Shown: in pieces, positions 5,983 to 10,458 of the stretch | Numbering within the stretch: the stretch's first letter is position 1 | How the letters are laid out: each line of letters begins with the position of its first letter | NCBI GenBank assembly: GCA_003567115.1 | Contig: PXAP01000307.1 | Location: 1 to 10,458, forward strand | Source: Bacteroidota bacterium | Lineage (GTDB): Bacteria; Bacteroidota; Bacteroidia; Bacteroidales; PUMT01 | DNA: 10,458 bases | Direction of reading: 5' to 3' | Position numbers and translations under genes: made by a program | The notes under the pieces: generated by a model | Database searches by the model: none | What the model was told of the DNA's origin: nothing | The model's input: the letters and a program-made list of their open reading frames with translations, nothing else

Positions 5983-7311
5983 ATGAGGATAGCTATGGTT
6001 GGTAGCGGATATGTAGGTTTGGTGTCCGCTACCTGTTTTGCTGAAACCGGTGTTGAGGTTTCCTGTATCGATGTTGACCGGCAAAAAATTGATAAACTTA
6101 AAAATGGGGTAATGCCCATATATGAACCGGGTCTTGAAGATATGGTTGTGAGCAACCAGGAAAAGGGACGCCTGGTTTTTTCAACAAGCCTTAAACAGCA
6201 TCTTTCCGGAACGGAGGCAGTTTTTATAGCTGTGGGAACCCCGCCCGATGAGGACGGAAGTGCCGATCTCAGATATGTCCTTGACGTTGCCAGGGAGATA
6301 GGCAGTAATATGGATCACTATATGGTTGTTGTTACAAAAAGTACGGTTCCGATTGGCACTTCAAAAAAGGTGAAGGATACCATTCTGGAAGAGCAGAAAA
6401 AACGAGGCGTAATTATACCTTTTGATATAGCCTCCAATCCCGAGTTTCTAAAGGAAGGCAGCGCAATCGGAGATTTTCTGAAGCCGGAAAGAATAATAAT
6501 AGGCACGGAGTCAGAAGAAGCAGAGAAAATAATGAGGCGGCTCTACAAGCCCTTCGTACTCAATAATCATCCCATTATTTTTATGGATATCATTTCTGCA
6601 GAGCTTACCAAATATGCTGCCAATTCAATGCTTGCAACACGTATAAGTTTCATGAATGACATTGCCAATTTTTGTGAAATTGTAGGTGCCGATATCAATG
6701 CAGTGCGAAAAGGGATAGGTAGTGACAGCCGTATAGGGAGCAAGTTTATCTATGCTGGTGTCGGTTATGGAGGGTCCTGTTTCCCTAAGGATGTCAAGGC
6801 TCTTGTAAGGACAGGTGATGAGAATAACTATTCACTTGATATTCTGAAAGCAGTTGAAAACGTCAATAACCGACAGAAAGAGGTTCTGTTCAATAAGGTG
6901 ATGAGTCATTTCAAAGGAGATATTAAAGGCAGACGCTATGCCATATGGGGATTATCGTTCAAACCAAGAACCGATGATATGAGAGAAGCTCCTGCACTGA
7001 TGATCATAAAAAGACTGCTCGAGGCAGGGGCAGGCGTTGTTGCGTACGATCCTGTTGCCATGGATGAGGCCCGCAGAAAAATAGGTGATGGGATAGAGTA
7101 TGCCGGGGACCAGTATGAAGCTCTTGTTGATGCTGATGCACTGCTGCTTGTAACCGAATGGAATGAGTTCAGGACATTGAATTATAAAGTGCTTGCCAAA
7201 CTTATGAAGAACAAGCTGGTTTTTGACGGGCGTAATCTCTATGAACCTTTGGAAATGAGAGAGTACGGTTTTACATACTACAGCATTGGCAGGGAGCCGG
7301 TGTTGATTTAA
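5983..7311 (+). CDS. ugd: UDP-glucose 6-dehydrogenase
   Basis: A cytoplasmic enzyme that oxidises UDP-glucose to UDP-glucuronate with two NAD+. The 442-aa protein has the full three-part architecture. The NAD-binding Rossmann motif is GSGYVG at 7-12, and VFIAVGTPPDEDG is at 80-92. The central helical domain contains ELTKYAANSM (207-216, with the conserved Lys210) and the active-site loop GVGYGGSCFPKD, with catalytic Cys266. The C-terminal UDP-binding domain includes GLSFKPRTDDMREAP and VTEWNEF. All expected catalytic residues are present. The start is fixed by the strand MRIAMVGSGYVGLV beginning at residue 1. No clear promoter was found in the 217 bp upstream. It precedes uxs, which consumes its product, but a promoter lies between them, so the two may be expressed from separate as well as shared transcripts. 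Confidence 0.97.
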   Translation: MRIAMVGSGYVGLVSATCFAETGVEVSCIDVDRQKIDKLKNGVMPIYEPGLEDMVVSNQEKGRLVFSTSLKQHLSGTEAVFIAVGTPPDEDGSADLRYVLDVAREIGSNMDHYMVVVTKSTVPIGTSKKVKDTILEEQKKRGVIIPFDIASNPEFLKEGSAIGDFLKPERIIIGTESEEAEKIMRRLYKPFVLNNHPIIFMDIISAELTKYAANSMLATRISFMNDIANFCEIVGADINAVRKGIGSDSRIGSKFIYAGVGYGGSCFPKDVKALVRTGDENNYSLDILKAVENVNNRQKEVLFNKVMSHFKGDIKGRRYAIWGLSFKPRTDDMREAPALMIIKRLLEAGAGVVAYDPVAMDEARRKIGDGIEYAGDQYEALVDADALLLVTEWNEFRTLNYKVLAKLMKNKLVFDGRNLYEPLEMREYGFTYYSIGREPVLI

Positions 7312-7399
7312 AATCATAATGTTATAAACCCGGTTTAGCCGTCAGAAACCAATATTGTTTATGTATAACCCGGATTAACAGTTCGTTATAATGAATTTA

Positions 7400-7429
7400 T
7401 TGCTGACTGTCAATGGAATATTATTTTTG
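7400..7429 (+). promoter_or_regulatory. Bacteroidota-type promoter upstream of uxs
   Basis: TTG at 7400-7402 and TATTTTTG at 7422-7429 are separated by exactly 19 bp, an almost ideal match to the consensus TTG-N19-TAnnTTTG. Transcription would start near 7436, about 60 nt before the uxs ATG at 7496. This would let uxs and the following rhamnose genes be expressed independently of ugd. Confidence 0.55.
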
Positions 7430-7495
7430 TAAAAGGTTTTAATCAAATGCATACAAGATTTATTAAAAGATCCGGGATAAATTAAATTCAGGCTG

Positions 7496-8437
7496 ATGAA
7501 GCGAATACTGGTTACGGGAGGCGCAGGTTTTATAGGCTCACACCTTTGTGAAAGGCTGCTCAGTGATGGCCATGAAGTTTTATGCCTTGATAATTATTTT
7601 ACAGGTTCAAAAAAGAATATAGTACATCTGATGGACAATCCATGGTTTGAGCCTGTAAGACACGATGTCACCATGCCTTTTTACAGTGAGGTTGATGAGA
7701 TATTTAATCTTGCCTGCCCCGCTTCGCCTGTCTTTTATCAGTATAACCCCATAAAAACGGTCAAGACCTCGGTTATGGGAGCTATAAACATGCTCGGACT
7801 TGCAAAGAGAAAAAATGCAAAGATATTACAGGCTTCCACCAGTGAGGTTTATGGTGACCCGAAGGTCCATCCCCAGGTAGAGAATTACTGGGGTTATGTA
7901 AATCCGGTGGGAGATCGCTCCTGTTATGATGAAGGCAAAAGGTGTGCAGAAACTCTCTTTATGGATTATCACAAGCAGAACAAGGTAAGGATAAAAATTG
8001 CAAGAATATTCAACACCTATGGCCCGCGCATGCAGCCCGACGATGGACGTGTCGTATCTAATTTTATAGTTCAGGCTTTGAAAGGAGAAGATATAACCAT
8101 TCACGGAGATGGTTCACAGACACGCTGTTTTCTTTATATAAGCGATCTTGTTGAATCACTGGTGAGAACAATGAATACACCTGACGAGGTTACGGGTCCG
8201 GTCAATATAGGCAAGCCTGAAGAGGTATCTATTCTGTCACTGGCTGAAAAGATAATCAGCATAACAGGATCAGATTCAAAAATTATTTTCCGGCCTGTCA
8301 GAATTGACGACCCTGTAAAAAGAAGGCCTGACATCACTCTTGCCGGAGAAGTACTTGGCGGATGGGAGCCTGCTGTTGATCTCAAAAATGGCCTGGAAAA
8401 GACCATCGGGTATTTCAAAAAAGAGATCAATATATGA
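7496..8437 (+). CDS. uxs: UDP-glucuronate decarboxylase (UDP-xylose synthase)
   Basis: A short-chain dehydrogenase/reductase enzyme that decarboxylates UDP-glucuronate to UDP-xylose using tightly bound NAD+ recycled during the reaction. The 313-aa protein is a full-length soluble form. It shows the NAD-binding TGGAGFIGSH at 7-16, NLACPASP (71-78, typical of this family), the catalytic ASTSEVYGDP at 113-122 and the YxxxK pair Tyr144 and Lys148 in SCYDEGKRCAE. The SCYDEGKR form, and the ARIFNTYGPRM segment, separate UXS from general UDP-glucose epimerases and dTDP-glucose dehydratases, which share the fold. The preceding ugd supplies its substrate, which supports the assignment. A promoter is predicted about 60 nt upstream of the start. 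The stop is followed by 112 bp before rfbA. Confidence 0.93.
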   Translation: MKRILVTGGAGFIGSHLCERLLSDGHEVLCLDNYFTGSKKNIVHLMDNPWFEPVRHDVTMPFYSEVDEIFNLACPASPVFYQYNPIKTVKTSVMGAINMLGLAKRKNAKILQASTSEVYGDPKVHPQVENYWGYVNPVGDRSCYDEGKRCAETLFMDYHKQNKVRIKIARIFNTYGPRMQPDDGRVVSNFIVQALKGEDITIHGDGSQTRCFLYISDLVESLVRTMNTPDEVTGPVNIGKPEEVSILSLAEKIISITGSDSKIIFRPVRIDDPVKRRPDITLAGEVLGGWEPAVDLKNGLEKTIGYFKKEINI

Positions 8438-8549
8438 ATGAAGTGGGTAAGGTCATTGTTGAGGAAGGATTTCAGGTGTTTCAGAAAAGAGGTTAATAGC
8501 TGAATACGGAATCCGGTAATTTGGTTTTTATCACAAAATATACAAATCT

Positions 8550-9434
8550 ATGAAAGGAATAGTGCTTGCTGGTGGTGCCGGAACAAGGCTGCATCCCGTA
8601 ACCCATAGTATATCGAAACAAATACTGCCGGTATACGACAAACCCATGATCTATTATCCTGTTTCCGTATTAATGCTGGCAGATATCAGGGAGATACTGA
8701 TAATTTCAACGCCTCATGATCTGCCTGTTTTCAGGCACCTTCTGGGGGACGGAAGCCGTTTCGGACTGGAATTTTCATACAAAGAGCAGCCGGCTCCTGA
8801 GGGACTGGCCCAGGCTTTTCTGATAGGAGAGGAGTTTCTTGAAAATGAGCCGGCCTGCCTTATTCTTGGCGATAATATTTTTTATGGATACGGCCTGAGC
8901 GGTATTCTTGCCAGTGCTGCAAAACTTCTCACCGGAGCCCTGGTTTTCGGATATTTCGTAAACAATCCCGGTCGCTACGGAGTGGTTGAATTTAATGATG
9001 AAGGAAAAGTTCTGAGCATTGAGGAGAAGCCATCCAGGCCAAAATCAAACTATGCGGTTACCGGACTTTATTTTTACGGGAATGATGTGGTGGAAAAGGC
9101 AAAATCGCTAAAACCTTCTGCCAGGGGCGAACTTGAGATCACAGATCTCAACAGGCTGTACCTCGGGGAGTCCAGCCTGAAGGTTAAACTTTTAAGCAGG
9201 GGCATGGCCTGGCTTGATACAGGCACCCATGAAAGCCTGTTGCAGGCTTCCAACTTCATACATACAATAGAGGAGAGGCAGGGCCTTAAAATAGCCTGTC
9301 TGGAGGAGATTGCATACAAAAAAGGTTTTATTGACAAGGACAGGCTGCTATACAATGCCGGACTGCTTAAAAACAGCCGGTATGGTGATTATCTCATAAA
9401 GATTGCAGGAGAATCAACACAGGACATATTATGA
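8550..9434 (+). CDS. rfbA: Glucose-1-phosphate thymidylyltransferase
   Basis: The first enzyme of dTDP-L-rhamnose synthesis, joining dTTP and glucose-1-phosphate to give dTDP-glucose and pyrophosphate in the cytoplasm. The 294-aa length is standard. The nucleotidyltransferase signature LAGGAGTRLHPVT is at 6-18, followed by SKQILPVYDKPMIYYP. The catalytic-site residues are visible: Arg13 and Lys23, Asp108 in LGDN, EEKP at 158-161, the GELEITDLN segment (193-201) and WLDTGTH (221-227) with Asp223. Residues 81-90 (PAPEGLAQAF) form the conserved sugar-binding loop. The stop codon overlaps the start of rfbC in ATGA, which implies translational coupling. No good promoter was seen in the 112 bp upstream, so the gene probably reads from the uxs promoter. 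Confidence 0.97.
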   Translation: MKGIVLAGGAGTRLHPVTHSISKQILPVYDKPMIYYPVSVLMLADIREILIISTPHDLPVFRHLLGDGSRFGLEFSYKEQPAPEGLAQAFLIGEEFLENEPACLILGDNIFYGYGLSGILASAAKLLTGALVFGYFVNNPGRYGVVEFNDEGKVLSIEEKPSRPKSNYAVTGLYFYGNDVVEKAKSLKPSARGELEITDLNRLYLGESSLKVKLLSRGMAWLDTGTHESLLQASNFIHTIEERQGLKIACLEEIAYKKGFIDKDRLLYNAGLLKNSRYGDYLIKIAGESTQDIL

Positions 9435-9994
9435 AAATAACCGAAACAGATATTCCGGGATTGCTGGTCATTGAACCAAAGGTTTTTGAAGATGACAGGG
9501 GGTATTTCTATGAAAGCTATAATGAAAGGGTTTTTGCAGAGCACGGTCTTGATATGAGGTTTGTACAGGACAACGAATCACGCTCCGGCAGGGATGTGAT
9601 ACGGGGACTCCATTATCAGCTTGCCCCCCATGCGCAGGCCAAGCTCATCAGGGTGCTGGAGGGGGCCATATTTGATGTTGCTGTTGACATGAGAAGAAAT
9701 TCTCCCACCTACAAAAGATGGAGCGGCATTGAAATTTCGGCCGTTAACAGGCTCCAGGTGCTGGTACCCAAAGGCTGTGCACATGGATTCAGGGTTGTAA
9801 GCACTACCGCCACGGTTTTTTATAAGTGTGATGAATTTTACCATCCGCGGTCTGAACGGGGAATTCTTTTTTCCGACAAAGCCCTGGGAATAGACTGGGG
9901 CATTGAACCGGGAATTGCAGTAGTTTCTGAAAAGGACCGTAAAGCTCCCGTTTTTGCAGATGCCGATAATAATTTTATATTTGATCAGATATAA
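9431..9994 (+). CDS. rfbC: dTDP-4-dehydrorhamnose 3,5-epimerase
   Basis: A cupin-fold enzyme that epimerises C3 and C5 of dTDP-4-keto-6-deoxyglucose, the third step of dTDP-L-rhamnose synthesis. The 187-aa length fits the family. FEDDRGYFYESYN is at 19-31, and the catalytic base His61 lies in RGLHYQ. Lys71 follows in AQAKLIRV, VPKGCAHGF is at 112-120, and Tyr131 in VFYKCDEFYHP is the likely general acid. SEKDRKAP (166-173), with Asp169, closes the active site. The ATG overlaps the rfbA stop by 4 bp (9431-9434), so translation is coupled; this overlap also fixes the start. It is followed by 41 bp and then rfbD. No residue of note is missing. Confidence 0.97.
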   Translation: MKITETDIPGLLVIEPKVFEDDRGYFYESYNERVFAEHGLDMRFVQDNESRSGRDVIRGLHYQLAPHAQAKLIRVLEGAIFDVAVDMRRNSPTYKRWSGIEISAVNRLQVLVPKGCAHGFRVVSTTATVFYKCDEFYHPRSERGILFSDKALGIDWGIEPGIAVVSEKDRKAPVFADADNNFIFDQI

Positions 9995-10035
9995 GATACC
10001 TGCCGGTAAAATGTATCCGGTAAATTAAAAACAAT

Positions 10036-10458
10036 ATGAAGACGATACTTGTAACCGGTTCAAAAGGCCAACTGGGAAGGGAACTGCAGGGATTATCATA
10101 CACTCATGTCTACAAGGCATATAACTTTTTTCATACCGATCTGGATACACTCGATATTACCAGCCGGGATCAGGTAAATAAGTTTTTCGCTGAGAACCGG
10201 GTGGACTGCCTAATAAATTGTGCTTCCTATACCAATGTCGATAAGGCTGAGTCGGAGCAGGAAGCTGCCATAACGGTCAATGCCGAGGCACCCGGAAAAC
10301 TTGTAAGCGCTTGTGCTGAAAACGGCGCGCATCTTATTCACCTCAGCACGGATTTTGTTTTTGACGGCCGGAATTCAATCCCTTACCGTGAAGAAGATAC
10401 TCCCAATCCCCTCTCTGTTTACGGCAGAACCAAGCTTGAGGGAGAAAAATCAGTGCTT
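10036..10458 (+). CDS. rfbD: dTDP-4-dehydrorhamnose reductase, 5' part (cut by window end)
   Basis: The first 141 codons of RmlD, the NAD(P)H-dependent reductase that makes dTDP-L-rhamnose in the last step of the pathway. The frame is open from the ATG at 10036 to the window edge; about half of a usual protein of roughly 290 aa is visible. The N-terminal Rossmann motif is TGSKGQLGREL (7-17), followed by TDLDTLDITS, INCASYTNVDKAE (60-72), HLSTDFVFDG (102-111) and the catalytic pair Tyr129 and Lys133 in VYGRTKLEGE. These features separate RmlD from general sugar epimerases. It starts 41 bp after rfbC on the same strand, in an A-rich leader without a Shine-Dalgarno sequence, and most likely belongs to the same operon. 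Confidence 0.94.
   Translation, partial: MKTILVTGSKGQLGRELQGLSYTHVYKAYNFFHTDLDTLDITSRDQVNKFFAENRVDCLINCASYTNVDKAESEQEAAITVNAEAPGKLVSACAENGAHLIHLSTDFVFDGRNSIPYREEDTPNPLSVYGRTKLEGEKSVL

Noticed and set aside
8434..8496. 20-aa ORF starting in ATGA overlap with the uxs stop
   Set aside because: Too short and unrecognised; the arrangement resembles coupling, but ATGA occurs easily by chance and no conservation can be tested here.

Overview
The window looks like an ordinary chromosomal stretch from a member of the Bacteroidota, probably of the Bacteroidales/Marinilabiliales type. The case rests on four observations: AT-rich intergenic DNA, gene starts without Shine-Dalgarno sequences (starts follow A/T-rich leaders), good matches to the Bacteroidota promoter consensus (TTG-N19..23-TAnnTTTG), and typical gene content (six-domain ribosomal protein S1, a STAS/RNase Z pair, a DUF1080 lipoprotein). 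The assignment to phylum is an inference; no rRNA or tRNA gene is visible.

Left part (1-4680). The window opens inside or at the end of a 63-bp tandem repeat (35-bp identical cores at 1-35 and 64-98). Next comes a small membrane-anchored protein of unknown function (142-648, +). It converges, with a 3-bp gap, on a minus-strand block that reads rpsA (4680-2176), a STAS-domain anti-anti-sigma-like protein (1965-1609) and ribonuclease Z (1599-652). RNase Z matures tRNA 3' ends and S1 recruits mRNA to the ribosome, so this side is RNA and translation housekeeping. S1 is the oddest protein here: 834 aa, with a roughly 205-aa charged, acidic, disordered N-terminal extension and a C-terminal tail built from a nearly perfect 48-bp (16-aa) tandem repeat.

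Middle (4681-5982). A 314-bp, very AT-rich divergent region carries a promoter on each strand, one for rpsA and one for a DUF1080 (3-keto-disaccharide hydrolase family) lipoprotein at 4995-5765. A 217-bp gap follows with one weak 32-codon ORF.

Right part (5983-10458, all +). This is a nucleotide-sugar supply cluster for surface polysaccharide: UDP-glucose 6-dehydrogenase (ugd) and UDP-glucuronate decarboxylase (uxs) make UDP-glucuronate and then UDP-xylose. They are followed by the dTDP-L-rhamnose genes rfbA, rfbC and rfbD, the last cut by the window end. A textbook Bacteroidota promoter lies just before uxs. rfbB, needed to complete the rhamnose pathway, is not in the window.

I see no convincing undescribed system. 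The items most worth checking are the S1 extensions with their slippage-type repeat and the 63-bp repeat at the left edge.
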